Source of the DNA: Microbacterium sp. SLBN-154
GTDB lineage: Bacteria > Actinomycetota > Actinomycetes > Actinomycetales > Microbacteriaceae
Length of the DNA: 64,000 nucleotides
NCBI RefSeq assembly: GCF_006715565.1
Contig: NZ_VFNL01000001.1
Location: 496,001-560,000 of the forward strand
Direction of reading: 5' to 3'
Below the pieces are notes generated by a model. That model searched no databases, was not told the origin of the DNA, and saw only the letters and a list, made by a program, of their open reading frames with translations. The position numbers and the translations under genes were made by a program. Shown in pieces: positions 7,648 to 17,357 of this stretch; the first letter of the stretch is position 1, and each line of letters starts with the position of its first letter.

Positions 7648-8388
7648 GTGGGACTACTAGACAGCTTCGAGAAGGGACTCGAACGCGCCGTCAACAGCGC
7701 CTTCGCCAAGACCTTCCGTAGCGGGATCCAGCCTGTCGAAATCGCGTCGGCGCTTCGCAGTGAACTGGACAAGAAGGCCGCCGTCGTCAGCCGCGACCGC
7801 ATCCTCACCCCGCACACCTTCACGGTTCGTCTCGCCCCGAGCGACGATGAGCGGATGCGCGCGATCGGCCCGGCCCTCGCTGAGGAACTGCAGTCCCTCG
7901 TGCACACGCATGCGCGCGCGCAGGGTTACAGCTTCGCCGGCCCCGTCACGATCACCCTCGAGCGCGACGACCAGCTCTCCACGGGAACGCTCCGCGTGGA
8001 CAGCTCCAGCGCCGAAGGTGCGGTGTCGTGGCGCGGCGTGATCGACGTCGAGGGCAAGCGGCACCCGCTGCTGAAGGGCCGCACGGTCATCGGCCGCGGC
8101 AGCGACGCCGACGTCACGATCTCGGATGCCGGGACGAGCCGCAAGCACGTCGAGGTGCTGTGGGACGGCGAGCGCGCCATGGTCCGCGACCTCGGCTCGA
8201 CCAACGGCACCCTTCTCAACGGCAGCCGTGTGAGCGAGGCACCGCTGGCGCCCGACTCCACCATCACGATCGGTCGAACCGATATCGTCTTCCGCGTGGT
8301 GGCGCAGGCGGTACCTCCTCGGCCCTCCCGGCCGGCTCCCGACGCCACGCGCGCCTTCGACATCCGCGAACAGGGGCCGCTGTCGTGA
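7648..8388 (+). CDS. fhaA: FHA domain protein FhaA (DUF3662)
   Basis: A 246-residue protein starting at GTG 7648, with GAGGAG upstream; the reading frame extends further up but through the promoter. The N-terminal DUF3662 domain (VGLLDSFEKGLERAVNSAFAKTFRS onward) is followed by a flexible link and a C-terminal FHA domain. The phosphothreonine-binding loops are visible: VIGRGSDADVTI, SRKHVEV and DLGSTNGTLLNG. In mycobacteria FhaA binds phosphorylated MurJ partners and PknB substrates and restrains peptidoglycan synthesis. It is the first gene of a seven-gene operon; its stop overlaps fhaB. Confidence 0.93.
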   Translation: MGLLDSFEKGLERAVNSAFAKTFRSGIQPVEIASALRSELDKKAAVVSRDRILTPHTFTVRLAPSDDERMRAIGPALAEELQSLVHTHARAQGYSFAGPVTITLERDDQLSTGTLRVDSSSAEGAVSWRGVIDVEGKRHPLLKGRTVIGRGSDADVTISDAGTSRKHVEVLWDGERAMVRDLGSTNGTLLNGSRVSEAPLAPDSTITIGRTDIVFRVVAQAVPPRPSRPAPDATRAFDIREQGPLS

Positions 8389-8945
8389 GTGAACTGACCC
8401 TCCTGCTGCTGCGCATCGGCTTCCTGGTGCTGCTGTGGTTCTTCGTCTTCGCGGTGGTGTATTCGCTGCGGGCCGACCTGTTCGGCATGAAGGCACGCAA
8501 GATGCCCGAGCCGGCCGCCGCGGCCGCCGCCCCGGTGGGCCCCGCCGTCACGAAGTCGCCGTCCTCGCCCTCGGCGCTCACCGAGCCCGTCGCCCGCGCG
8601 CGCCCCGCCGCAGCCCCCACCGCCCCGCAGAAGGGCGGACCCGCGACCCCCACCACCGTCTCGCGCATCGTCATCACCAGCGGCCCGAAGGCCGGCCTCG
8701 AACTGCCGCTCGGCAGCGAGCCGCTCACCATCGGACGCTCCAGCGAGTCGGGCCTGGTGATCCGCGACGACTACACCTCCAGCCACCATGCCCGCATCAT
8801 GCTGTGGGGCAATCAGTGGATGCTGCAGGACCTCGATTCCACAAACGGCACCTGGCACGACGGCGCGCGCGTGTCGGCGCCGGTCGCGATCACCGTCGGT
8901 GCGCCGATCCGCGTGGGGGCGACCACCTTCGAGCTCCGGAAGTAG
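8385..8945 (+). CDS. fhaB: FHA domain membrane protein FhaB/FipA
   Basis: 186 residues, GTG start overlapping the fhaA stop. One N-terminal membrane segment (LLLLRIGFLVLLWFFVFAVVYSLRADLFG), an Ala/Pro-rich linker and a C-terminal FHA domain (TIGRSSESGLVI, SSHHARI, DLDSTNGTWHDG). In mycobacteria this protein (FipA) links FtsZ and FtsQ at the septum and is phosphorylated by PknA. The layout matches that family exactly. Confidence 0.93.
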   Translation: MSELTLLLLRIGFLVLLWFFVFAVVYSLRADLFGMKARKMPEPAAAAAAPVGPAVTKSPSSPSALTEPVARARPAAAPTAPQKGGPATPTTVSRIVITSGPKAGLELPLGSEPLTIGRSSESGLVIRDDYTSSHHARIMLWGNQWMLQDLDSTNGTWHDGARVSAPVAITVGAPIRVGATTFELRK

Positions 8946-8963
8946 CGGACGGACCCCTCCTTC

Positions 8964-10202
8964 ATGGTCTTCCAGGGCTCGAGCGCCGCGATCTCGCACA
9001 CCGGCAAGGTGCGCTCCAACAACCAGGACTCCGGGTACGCCGGGTCGAACCTCTTCGTCGTCGCCGACGGCATGGGCGGCCACGCGGGCGGAGATGTCGC
9101 CTCGAGCCTCGCCATCGAGAGGCTGCGCGACCTCGACGACTCGTTCTCGTCGACCGCGACGGCCGAACGCGCGCTCCGCGACGCCATCGCCGAGACCGCG
9201 CAGCACCTGATCGACACCGTCGGCGTCAAGCCCGAGCTCGCCGGCATGGGCACGACCGTCAGCGCGCTGCTGATGGTCGACGACTACGCCGTCATCGCCC
9301 ACATCGGCGACTCGCGCATCTATCTGTACCGCGACGGCGCGCTCACCCAGATCACCACCGATCACACGTTCGTCCAACGGCTGGTGGACTCGGGGCGCAT
9401 CACCCCGGAGGAGGCGCGCTACCACCCGCGCCGGTCGGTGCTGATGCGGGTGCTCGGCGACATGGATCCCGATCCCGAGGTCGACACGTTCATCATGCCG
9501 ACCCAGCCGGGCGACCGGTGGCTGCTGTGCTCCGACGGGCTGTCGGGCGTGGTCGACGACCCGCATACCGCAAAGGCCCTCGGGCTCGGCCTTGCCCCGG
9601 GCCGCACCGCCGATGCGCTGCTCAAGCAGGCCCTCGACGGCGGTGCCCCCGACAACGTCACCATCGTCCTGGTCGACGTCGGCGGGCAGCATCCGGTCTT
9701 CTTCGGCACCCCCACGATCGTCGGGTCGGCCTCGAACCCGATCGGCGTCGAGGTGCCCGCCGCCCGCCCCGGACGCAGCAGCTGGCTGCACCCCAACCGT
9801 GGGGCGGCGAACGAACCCACGCACTTCGAACCCGACGCCGAGTTCCTCGAAGAGCTCATCGAGGAAGACCGGCGCCGCGCGCGCCGGCGACGGATCGCGT
9901 GGTTCGCGGGGCTGATCCTGGTCATCGCCGCCATCGCGACGACGCTCATCCTGGCGTACCAGTGGACCCAAACCCGCTACTTCGTCGGTGCCGACGACGA
10001 CACGGTCGTCATCTACCGCGGCGTCCAGCAGGACATCGGTCCGCTCCCGCTGTCGACCCCCTTCGAAGACACCGGCATCGACCTCACCGACCTCCCCCCG
10101 TTCTCGCGCACGACCGTCGAACGGACGATCACCGCACAATCGCTCGACGACGCCCGGACGATCGTCGATCGACTGCGCATCGCCGCGGAGGCGAACTCAT
10201 GA
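8964..10202 (+). CDS. pstP: PP2C-type Ser/Thr protein phosphatase PstP
   Basis: 412 residues. The PP2C metal-binding motifs are present in order: SNNQD, VVADGMGGHAGGD, GTTVSALLM, AHIGDSRIYLYRDG, LLCSDGLSG and PDNVTIVLVDV. A basic linker and a single membrane helix (about residues 311-332) follow, then an extracellular C-terminal part of about 80 residues. It removes phosphates from PknA, PknB and their substrates. The shape matches mycobacterial PstP. The gene stop overlaps rodA. Confidence 0.95.
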   Translation: MVFQGSSAAISHTGKVRSNNQDSGYAGSNLFVVADGMGGHAGGDVASSLAIERLRDLDDSFSSTATAERALRDAIAETAQHLIDTVGVKPELAGMGTTVSALLMVDDYAVIAHIGDSRIYLYRDGALTQITTDHTFVQRLVDSGRITPEEARYHPRRSVLMRVLGDMDPDPEVDTFIMPTQPGDRWLLCSDGLSGVVDDPHTAKALGLGLAPGRTADALLKQALDGGAPDNVTIVLVDVGGQHPVFFGTPTIVGSASNPIGVEVPAARPGRSSWLHPNRGAANEPTHFEPDAEFLEELIEEDRRRARRRRIAWFAGLILVIAAIATTLILAYQWTQTRYFVGADDDTVVIYRGVQQDIGPLPLSTPFEDTGIDLTDLPPFSRTTVERTITAQSLDDARTIVDRLRIAAEANS

Positions 10203-11602
10203 CCGCACCTCCCGGCGTCACCCGACCGGACGCCCCTTCGACCGACACCGCAGTTATCCGCGCGCTCAAGCGCATCCGCGTGCCGCAGACGCAGCGCAAC
10301 CGCGAGCTGTTCCTGCTGCTCTTCGCCTGCGCGCTGACGTGGGCGGCCGTCGCCCTGGTGCAGCTCGGCGCGATCGGCGCGATCGAGCCGACGTTCCTCT
10401 ACTACTGCGGTGGCCTTACCGTGCTGGTGCTGGCACTCCACATCGTGCTGCGCTTCCGCGCGCGCGACGCCGATCCGTTCGTCGTCCCGATCGCCACGAT
10501 CCTCACCGGCCTCGGCATCGCGATGATCTACCGGATCGACATCGCGATCCGCGACGAGGGATGGGATGCCGCGTCGACGCGCCAGATGGCCTGGGCGGCG
10601 ATCGCGGTGGTCGCCGCGGTGCTCGTGGTGATCTTCCTCCGCAACTACCGGGTGCTCTTCCGCTACACCTATGTCTCCGGCTTCGCCGGCATCGCCCTGC
10701 TGCTGCTTCCGATCGTCCCCGGCCTCGGCACGAACGCGAACGCCGATGTCTGGGTCTCGCTCGGGTTCGTGTCGTTCCAGCCGGGCGAGCTGGCCAAGAT
10801 CGCCCTGGCCATCTTCTTCGCCGGCTACCTCGTCCGCACCCGCGAGAGCCTCACCTCGACGGGCACCCGGTTCCTCGGCATGACGTGGCCGCGGGCCCGA
10901 GAGCTCGGTCCGCTGCTGGTGATCTGGCTCGTCTCGCTCGGCATCATCGTCATGCAGCGCGACCTGGGCACCGGCACGCTCATCTTCGGCATGTTCGTGG
11001 CGATGCTCTATGTCGCCACCGGAAAGACCAGCTGGGTGCTGATCGGTGTCGCCCTCGCCGCCTCCGGCGCCTTCCTCGCCTCGCGCGTGCTGCCCTACGT
11101 CGGCGGGCGCTTCGCCAACTGGCTGAACGCGTTCGACCCCGAGATCATCGAGCGCTCCGGCGGCAGCTACCAGCTCGTGCAGGGCATCTTCGGGCTCGCC
11201 CACGGCGGCCTCATCGGCACCGGCCTCGGTCAGGGCCGCCCGTACATCACCCCGCTGTCGCAGAGCGACTACATCCTGCCGAGCCTCGGCGAGGAGCTCG
11301 GACTCGTGGGCGTCTTCGCGATCCTCTGCCTGTACATGGTGTTCGTCAGCCGCGGCATCCGGATCGGGCTGGCCGGACAGGATGACTTCGGCAAGCTCCT
11401 GGCCACGGGCCTGGCGTTCACCATCGCGCTGCAGGTGTTCATCATGGTCGGCGGCGTCACTCGCCTCATCCCCCTCACCGGCCTCACGACACCGTTCCTC
11501 GCCGCGGGCGGTTCATCGCTCGTGGCGAACTGGATCATCGTCGCCCTGCTCCTGCGCATCTCGGACGCCGTCCGCAGCCGTCCCCGGGTGGTGATCGGAT
11601 GA
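10199..11602 (+). CDS. rodA: SEDS peptidoglycan glycosyltransferase RodA/FtsW family
   Basis: A 467-residue polytopic membrane protein (about 10-12 helices) starting at ATG 10199, which overlaps the pstP stop. SEDS features include QPGELAKIALAIFFAGYL, QRDLGTGTLIFGMFVAMLYVATG and the long extracellular loop leading to AHGGLIGTGLGQGRPYITPLSQSDYILPSLGEELG. It polymerises lipid II into glycan strands for elongation, together with the class B PBP encoded immediately downstream. Location between pstP and pbpA identifies it as RodA rather than FtsW. Confidence 0.94.
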   Translation: MTAPPGVTRPDAPSTDTAVIRALKRIRVPQTQRNRELFLLLFACALTWAAVALVQLGAIGAIEPTFLYYCGGLTVLVLALHIVLRFRARDADPFVVPIATILTGLGIAMIYRIDIAIRDEGWDAASTRQMAWAAIAVVAAVLVVIFLRNYRVLFRYTYVSGFAGIALLLLPIVPGLGTNANADVWVSLGFVSFQPGELAKIALAIFFAGYLVRTRESLTSTGTRFLGMTWPRARELGPLLVIWLVSLGIIVMQRDLGTGTLIFGMFVAMLYVATGKTSWVLIGVALAASGAFLASRVLPYVGGRFANWLNAFDPEIIERSGGSYQLVQGIFGLAHGGLIGTGLGQGRPYITPLSQSDYILPSLGEELGLVGVFAILCLYMVFVSRGIRIGLAGQDDFGKLLATGLAFTIALQVFIMVGGVTRLIPLTGLTTPFLAAGGSSLVANWIIVALLLRISDAVRSRPRVVIG

Positions 11603-13056
11603 CGAAGGAACTGCGCCGGCTCAGCATCATCGTGCTGCTGATGTTCCTCGCCCTCTTCGGGTCGACGAGCATCATCCAGGTCATCCAGGCCGAGACCCTC
11701 GCGACGAACTCGGCCAACACCCGCGCGCTCTACGACTCGTACGAGGTTCAGCGCGGCTCGATCGTCGCGAGCGGCATCGAGATCGCGTCATCCGTCCCCT
11801 CCGACGATGTCTACAGCTGGCAGCGGGTGTACCAGAACGGCGACATGTGGGCACCGGTCACCGGGTACATCAACCCCGCTCTGGGCGCGTCGACCGGAAT
11901 CGAACAGGCGATGAACGGCGAACTCAGCGGCACCTCCAACGCGCAGTTCCTCTCACGCATCGAGCGCATCTTCACCGGACAGCCGCCGCGCGGCTCGAAC
12001 GTCGAACTGAGCCTGGATGCCACGGTGCAGCAGGCCGCCTACGACGCCCTCGGCGACCTGCAGGGCGCGGTCATCGCGATCGAGCCCGACACGGGCCGCG
12101 TGCTCGCGCTCGTGACCAGCCCGAGCTACGACACCAACTCGCTGGCCATCCACGACCCCGAGCAGGTGAACGCGACCTACGAGCAGCTGCTGGCCGACCC
12201 GGCCGACCCGCTCATCGACCGCGCGATCGGCGGCGATCTGAACCCGCCGGGATCGACGTTCAAGCTCGTCGTCGCCTCGGCCGCCCTCGCCTCCGGCGAC
12301 TACACGCCCGAGTCCGAGCTGCCGAACCCGGCGGTGTATCAGCTGCCGCAGTCGAGCAACGTGGTCTACAACGCCAGCCGCGGTGCGTGCGGTCCGGGCG
12401 AGACGGTCACGCTGGCCGAGGCGCTGCGCCTCAGCTGCAACATCCCCTTCGCCGAGCTCGCCGTCGAACTCGGTGACACCGCGATCCGCGAAGAGGCCGA
12501 GAAGTACGGCTTCAATCGGAGCTTCGACATCCCGCTCACCTCGACCGCCTCGCCCTACCCTCGCGCACTGGATGACCCGCAGACCGCGCTCACCGGCTTC
12601 GGCCAGGGTCAGGTCGATGCGACGCCGCTGCAGATCGCCATGGTCTCGGCGGGGATCGCCAACGGCGGCGTCGTCATGAACCCCCGCATGGTCGATCAGG
12701 TCATCGGGCCGGATCTGTCGGTGCAGCAGACCTTCGAGAACACCGAGTTCGGCCGCGCGCTGGATGAGGATCTCGCCGAGGAGATGGTGGCGATGATGGT
12801 CGCCAATGTCCAGGACGGCGCGGCGAGCGGTGCAAGAATAGACGGGGTCGACGTGGCCGGGAAGACCGGCACGGCGGAGAACGGATCAGACGAGCCGTAC
12901 ACGCTCTGGTTCACCGGTTTCGCACCCGCCGACGACCCCCAGGTCGCCGTCGCGGTGGTCATCGAAGACGGTGGCGGACAGGGCCAGTCCGGCAGCGGGA
13001 ACACAATCGCGGCGCCCATCGCGAAGACGGTCATGGAGGCGGTGTTGGGAAGATGA
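11599..13056 (+). CDS. pbpA: Class B penicillin-binding protein PbpA (transpeptidase)
   Basis: 485 residues, ATG overlapping the rodA stop. An N-terminal membrane anchor (residues ~9-28), a dimerisation-type linker (QRGSIVASG), then the transpeptidase domain. The three penicillin-binding motifs are intact: STFK with Ser219, SCN at 279-281 and KTG at 422-424 (GKTGTAE). It cross-links new peptidoglycan as the partner of RodA. It is typical of actinobacterial PbpA. Confidence 0.95.
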   Translation: MTKELRRLSIIVLLMFLALFGSTSIIQVIQAETLATNSANTRALYDSYEVQRGSIVASGIEIASSVPSDDVYSWQRVYQNGDMWAPVTGYINPALGASTGIEQAMNGELSGTSNAQFLSRIERIFTGQPPRGSNVELSLDATVQQAAYDALGDLQGAVIAIEPDTGRVLALVTSPSYDTNSLAIHDPEQVNATYEQLLADPADPLIDRAIGGDLNPPGSTFKLVVASAALASGDYTPESELPNPAVYQLPQSSNVVYNASRGACGPGETVTLAEALRLSCNIPFAELAVELGDTAIREEAEKYGFNRSFDIPLTSTASPYPRALDDPQTALTGFGQGQVDATPLQIAMVSAGIANGGVVMNPRMVDQVIGPDLSVQQTFENTEFGRALDEDLAEEMVAMMVANVQDGAASGARIDGVDVAGKTGTAENGSDEPYTLWFTGFAPADDPQVAVAVVIEDGGGQGQSGSGNTIAAPIAKTVMEAVLGR

Positions 13057-14810
13057 GACCGACGCAGGGAGTGACCTTCGGAGGACGCTACGAGCTGGAC
13101 TCGCGCATCGCCATCGGCGGGATGGGCGAGGTCTGGGAGGCGACCGACCACGTCATCGGACGGACGGTCGCCATCAAGATCCTCAAGGACGAGTACATGG
13201 GCGACCCCGGGTTCCTCGAGCGCTTCCGCGCCGAGGCCCGGCACGCGGCCCTCGTGAACCACGAGGGGATCGCGAGCGTCTTCGACTACGGCGAGGAGGC
13301 AGGCTCGGCCTTCCTCGTCATGGAGCTCGTGCCCGGCGAGGCGCTGTCGACGATCCTCGAGCGCGACGGCGCACTGTCGACCGACAAGACCCTCGACATC
13401 GTCGCGCAGACCGCGGCGGCGCTGCAGGCCGCGCACGCGGCGGGCCTGGTGCACCGCGACATCAAGCCCGGCAACCTCCTCATCACCCCCGACGGCCGGG
13501 TGAAGATCACCGACTTCGGCATCGCCCGCATCGCCGACCAGGTGCCGCTGACCGCGACCGGTCAGGTCATGGGAACCGTGCAGTACCTCTCGCCTGAGCA
13601 GGCATCGGGTCACCCGGCATCTCCTGCGACCGACACCTACTCGCTCGGCATCGTCGCCTACGAATCCCTCGCCGGAAAGCGTCCCTTCACGGGTGAGTCG
13701 CAGGTCGCGATCGCCATGGCGCAGATCAACGAGCAGCCCCCGCCGCTCCCGCCGACGGTCGCGCAGCCGGTGCAGAACCTCGTCATGGCGATGATCGCGA
13801 AGAAGCCCGAGGATCGACCGGCCTCCGCCGCCGCGGTCGCGCGGGCGGCATCCGCTCTCCGCCGGGGAGACCTCGCCGCTGCCGCAGCCGCCGTGCCCGC
13901 CGTCGCCGGTGCCGCAGTCCTGGCCGATGACGCCACCCAGCTGCTCGCCCCTGCCGGTGCCACGGCCGCGGCGACCCAGATCCTGTCGGCGCCGCTGCCC
14001 GACTACGCCGAGTCGGAGGAGCCGGAGAGGAAGAAGCGCAGCCGCTGGACCTGGCCGCTCGTCGCCCTCATCGTCATCCTCCTCCTCGTGCTCGGCGGCA
14101 CGCTCTGGGCCCTGTTCGCCAACCAGGGCGACCCGTCACCCGATCCCTCCGGGTCGACCTCGACGCCCCCGCGCCCGACGCCCTCCCAGACGACTCCGTC
14201 GGCGACGCCCACTCAGGACCGCATCGACCTCGACGCGCTGGGTCTCGTGGGCGTCGACTGCGACACCGCGCGTGCGGCGGCGCTGGATGCCGGTGTCCTC
14301 ACCGTCAACTGCCAGCAGGGCAACGCCGCGCCCACCGCCGACGAGATCTCGCTCGTGTACGACTACGAGCCGCAGGGATCCATCACCCCCGATCAGGTGC
14401 TGACGCTGTCGTTCTACGGTCCGCAGACCGAGCTGCCGCAGCCGACCGCGCCGACCCTCAGCTCAGGGACGGTCGCCCCCGGCGGCACCCTCACCGTCAA
14501 CTGGCAGGGCTACTCCTGCCCCGCCGGCGAGGGATCGCCCGGTGCGTACACGCTGACCGCGGTGAACGGCACGTTCTCGAACGGGCAGAACACCATGCCC
14601 TTCGACACCAACACGCGTCAGGCGCAGCTGTCGGTGCCGAACAACGCCAGCGGCACGGTGCTCGTCACCTACACGGTCACCTGCACCGGCGGACCGTCCG
14701 GCGAGCGCACCTCCGGCAACTCGCCCGAAGCCCAGGCGTCGATCGAGGCCGCACCCTCGCCCTCGCCCTCCGGCGGCGGCGACGGCGGTGACGACGGCGC
14801 AGACGGCTGA
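13053..14810 (+). CDS. pknA: Ser/Thr protein kinase PknA-like
   Basis: 585 residues, ATG overlapping the pbpA stop. The kinase domain (1-~275) has the glycine loop IGGMGEVWEA, Lys42, HRD at 134-136, DFG at 154-156 and the TGQVMGTVQYLSPEQ activation segment. An Ala-rich juxtamembrane region leads to one helix (about 331-356). The outer part is Ser/Pro/Thr-rich with one PASTA-like stretch (DALGLVGVDCDTARAAALDAGV), an Ig-like Thr-rich segment and a glycine/aspartate tail. Mycobacterial PknA lacks this long outer part, so this copy may sense the wall directly. It phosphorylates division and wall proteins. Confidence 0.92.
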   Translation: MRPTQGVTFGGRYELDSRIAIGGMGEVWEATDHVIGRTVAIKILKDEYMGDPGFLERFRAEARHAALVNHEGIASVFDYGEEAGSAFLVMELVPGEALSTILERDGALSTDKTLDIVAQTAAALQAAHAAGLVHRDIKPGNLLITPDGRVKITDFGIARIADQVPLTATGQVMGTVQYLSPEQASGHPASPATDTYSLGIVAYESLAGKRPFTGESQVAIAMAQINEQPPPLPPTVAQPVQNLVMAMIAKKPEDRPASAAAVARAASALRRGDLAAAAAAVPAVAGAAVLADDATQLLAPAGATAAATQILSAPLPDYAESEEPERKKRSRWTWPLVALIVILLLVLGGTLWALFANQGDPSPDPSGSTSTPPRPTPSQTTPSATPTQDRIDLDALGLVGVDCDTARAAALDAGVLTVNCQQGNAAPTADEISLVYDYEPQGSITPDQVLTLSFYGPQTELPQPTAPTLSSGTVAPGGTLTVNWQGYSCPAGEGSPGAYTLTAVNGTFSNGQNTMPFDTNTRQAQLSVPNNASGTVLVTYTVTCTGGPSGERTSGNSPEAQASIEAAPSPSPSGGGDGGDDGADG

Positions 14811-14888
14811 GCCCCGTCATCCGATCCGGTCTCAGGGAGTACCTCGGGACCGTCCGTTAGGCTGTACCCGTTCCACCAGGGGGTGACT

Positions 14889-16589
14889 GTGACCACTGAG
14901 ACGCGCGTGCTTTCAGGGCGATACCGCGTCGATGAGATCATCGGTCGCGGCGGGATGGCCACGGTGTACCGCGGCGAAGACCTGACGCTCGGCCGTCAGG
15001 TCGCGATCAAGATCCTCGACCGCGATCTCGCCGACGACAACGCCTTCCGCACGCGTTTCCGGCTCGAGGCGCAGGCAGCCAGTCGCATGGCCAACCCCGC
15101 GATCGTGCGTGTCTACGACGCCGGCGAAGACTCCGAGTCCGGCGTCGACGGAGTGACGCGTCCGGTGCCGTTCATCGTCATGGAGCTCGTGCGCGGGCGT
15201 CTGCTGAAGGACATCATCGCCGCGGGCCCGGTGCCCGTCTCTGATGCGGTGCGCTACGTCGACGGCATCCTCGAGGCCCTCGAGTACTCGCACCGCGCCG
15301 GCGTGGTGCATCGCGACATCAAGCCCGGCAACGTCATGGTCACCGACGCCGGCCAGGTCAAGGTGATGGACTTCGGGATTGCGCGAGCGGTGTCGGACTC
15401 GTCATCCACCGTCGCCGAGACGACGCAGATCCTCGGCACCGCCGCCTATTTCTCCCCCGAGCAGGCCAAGGGCGAGCCGGTCGACGCGCGCGCCGACCTG
15501 TACTCCACCGGTGTGGTGCTCTACGAGCTGCTGACCGGGCGTCAGCCGTTCCGTGGCGATTCCCCGGTGGCGGTGGCCTATCAGCACGTCAGCGAGACCC
15601 CGCTCACCCCGTCGGAGGTCGTCGAGACCGTGCCGCGCGCGCTCGACACCGTCGTCCTGCGGGCGCTGGCGAAGGATCCTTTCCAGCGGTATCAGGATGC
15701 CGCGGGCTTCCGCGAGGCACTGGATGCCACCATCGACGGCAAGGCCCCGTCCAAGCGTCAGGTGGGGGCCCTCACCAGCGAGCTCTACGGTCCGAACCCG
15801 CGCGCCGCTGCCGAGACCGCGCGATCACTGCGTCAGCTCAGCACCGACACCACGATGAAGCGCACCCAGGCGGGCCCGCCGGTCGCATGGATCTGGGCGG
15901 GCGTCGCGCTGCTGGCGGTTCTTCTGATCTCGGTACTGTTCTGGGCGGTGACGATCCAGCCGTCGAACGAGGTGCCCTCGAGCGCCCGCATCGTCCCCGA
16001 CGTGTCGGGCATGACCTACGAGCGCGCCGTGGTGGAGCTGGAGGGGGAGGACCTCGTCCCGTCCCAGATCACCGAACCCAGTGTCGACGTGCCCGAGGGT
16101 GCGGTCATCCGCACCGACCCCGCCTCCGGCGTCTCGGTCTCCCCCGGGCAGGACGTGCTCGTCGTGGTCTCTGAGGGTCAGGATCTCGCGACGGTGCCCA
16201 CGCTCGAGGGATTGACCCGGGACGCCGCGGCCCAGGCGCTCACCGATGCGGGACTGCGCGTGGGAACCATCCGCACCGAGAACGATCCCGGCCGTGAAGC
16301 GGGCATGGTGCTCTCGGCCGATCGTGACGCGGGCACCGAGGTGCCGGCGGGCACGGTGGTCAACCTCGTCGTCGCCACGGGCAACGTCACGATCCTCGAT
16401 TACCGCGGTTACACCGTGGAGGCCGCGACGCGCGAGCTGCAGTCCGACGAGCTCGGCCTCACGGTCGAGACGGCGGAAGACCCCGGCTGCCCCGCGACGA
16501 ACCCGGCGACGGTGTCGCAGCAGTCGCTCGCCCCGGGTGACGTTCCGGTGCGATCGACGATCACGCTGACGTACTGCACCGGAGCCTGA
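14889..16589 (+). CDS. pknB: PASTA-domain Ser/Thr protein kinase PknB
   Basis: 566 residues. GTG 14889 is preferred over GTG 14883 because the AGGGGG ribosome-binding site sits directly against 14883. The kinase domain has GRGGMATVYRGED, Lys41, HRD 141-143, DFG 161-163 and the activation loop SSSTVAETTQILGTAAYFSPEQ. One membrane helix lies at ~334-356. Three outer PASTA repeats follow (~362-430, 431-498, 499-566), beginning VPDVSGMTYERAV, VPTLEGLTRDAAA and ILDYRGYTVEAA. They bind muropeptides or lipid II. A TAGGCT in the 78-base gap after pknA hints at its own promoter as well. Confidence 0.95.
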   Translation: MTTETRVLSGRYRVDEIIGRGGMATVYRGEDLTLGRQVAIKILDRDLADDNAFRTRFRLEAQAASRMANPAIVRVYDAGEDSESGVDGVTRPVPFIVMELVRGRLLKDIIAAGPVPVSDAVRYVDGILEALEYSHRAGVVHRDIKPGNVMVTDAGQVKVMDFGIARAVSDSSSTVAETTQILGTAAYFSPEQAKGEPVDARADLYSTGVVLYELLTGRQPFRGDSPVAVAYQHVSETPLTPSEVVETVPRALDTVVLRALAKDPFQRYQDAAGFREALDATIDGKAPSKRQVGALTSELYGPNPRAAAETARSLRQLSTDTTMKRTQAGPPVAWIWAGVALLAVLLISVLFWAVTIQPSNEVPSSARIVPDVSGMTYERAVVELEGEDLVPSQITEPSVDVPEGAVIRTDPASGVSVSPGQDVLVVVSEGQDLATVPTLEGLTRDAAAQALTDAGLRVGTIRTENDPGREAGMVLSADRDAGTEVPAGTVVNLVVATGNVTILDYRGYTVEAATRELQSDELGLTVETAEDPGCPATNPATVSQQSLAPGDVPVRSTITLTYCTGA

Positions 16590-16724
16590 GCCGGCGAGGC
16601 ACTCATTGGGCAGGCTCGAGCCGCGGCATCCTCCTTCTCGCACGCGGACGATCGGCCGACGCGAGTACAGCTGGCGCGAGATCGCCCTCGCCTCGACCGA
16701 TCCTCCTCGTGTCGGCGAGCGGAG

Positions 16725-17357
16725 TCAGCGCCGCGGGCTCAACTCCGCACCGCGCTCGGCGGCCCCGTCGAAACCGAGCGTCTCGAGCCAATTGCCCAGC
16801 AGCCGGTGACCACCCTCGGTGAGCACGCTCTCGGGGTGGAACTGCACGCCCAGCACCGGCGCGGAGCGGTGAGCGATGCCCATGATCACACCGCTCTCGG
16901 TCTCGGCCGTCACCTCGAGCTCGGGCGGGAGCGTCGGACGCTCGATGGCGAGCGAGTGATATCGGGTGGCGGTGAACGGATCGCTGAGCCCGCTGAAGAG
17001 CGTGCTGCCGTCGTGACGCACCTCCGAGGTCATCCCGTGCATCAGCTCCGGGGCGTGACCCACCCGGGCACCGAAAGCCTCGGCGATGGCCTGGTGGCCG
17101 AGACACACCCCGAGAAGAGGGATGCGGCGGGCCGATGCAGCGCGCACGACCTCGATCGACGCCCCGGCGCCGGCGGGGGTGCCGGGACCGGGGGAGATGA
17201 GGATCCCGCGGTGGCCCTCGAGGGTCTCGTCGAGAGCTTCCGGATCCAGCGCGTCGGCCTCCACCATGCGGGTGGACGCGCCGAGCTGGTGGAGGTAGCC
17301 GACGAGCGTGTGGACGAAGCTGTCGTGATTGTCGACGACGAGCACGTCGGCCGTCAC
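16725..17357 (-). CDS. Glutamine amidotransferase of anthranilate/aminodeoxychorismate synthase (TrpG/PabA type)
   Basis: 210 residues starting at GTG 17357, whose first bases overlap the stop of the small gene upstream (GTGA). This is a class I glutamine amidotransferase with the nucleophile in GVCLGHQAI, the His/Glu pair in VQFHPES and ISPGPGTP near residue 55. It would release ammonia from glutamine for chorismate amination (folate or tryptophan branch). A pabA/trpG-like gene downstream of the sortase and opposite pknB is a conserved actinobacterial arrangement. TrpG and PabA cannot be separated by sequence alone. Confidence 0.88.
   Translation of the reverse strand: MTADVLVVDNHDSFVHTLVGYLHQLGASTRMVEADALDPEALDETLEGHRGILISPGPGTPAGAGASIEVVRAASARRIPLLGVCLGHQAIAEAFGARVGHAPELMHGMTSEVRHDGSTLFSGLSDPFTATRYHSLAIERPTLPPELEVTAETESGVIMGIAHRSAPVLGVQFHPESVLTEGGHRLLGNWLETLGFDGAAERGAELSPRR

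Noticed and set aside
7926..10139. 737-residue open frame opposite fhaA-fhaB-pstP
   Set aside because: Shadow of three recognised genes; composition is that of the third codon position read in reverse.
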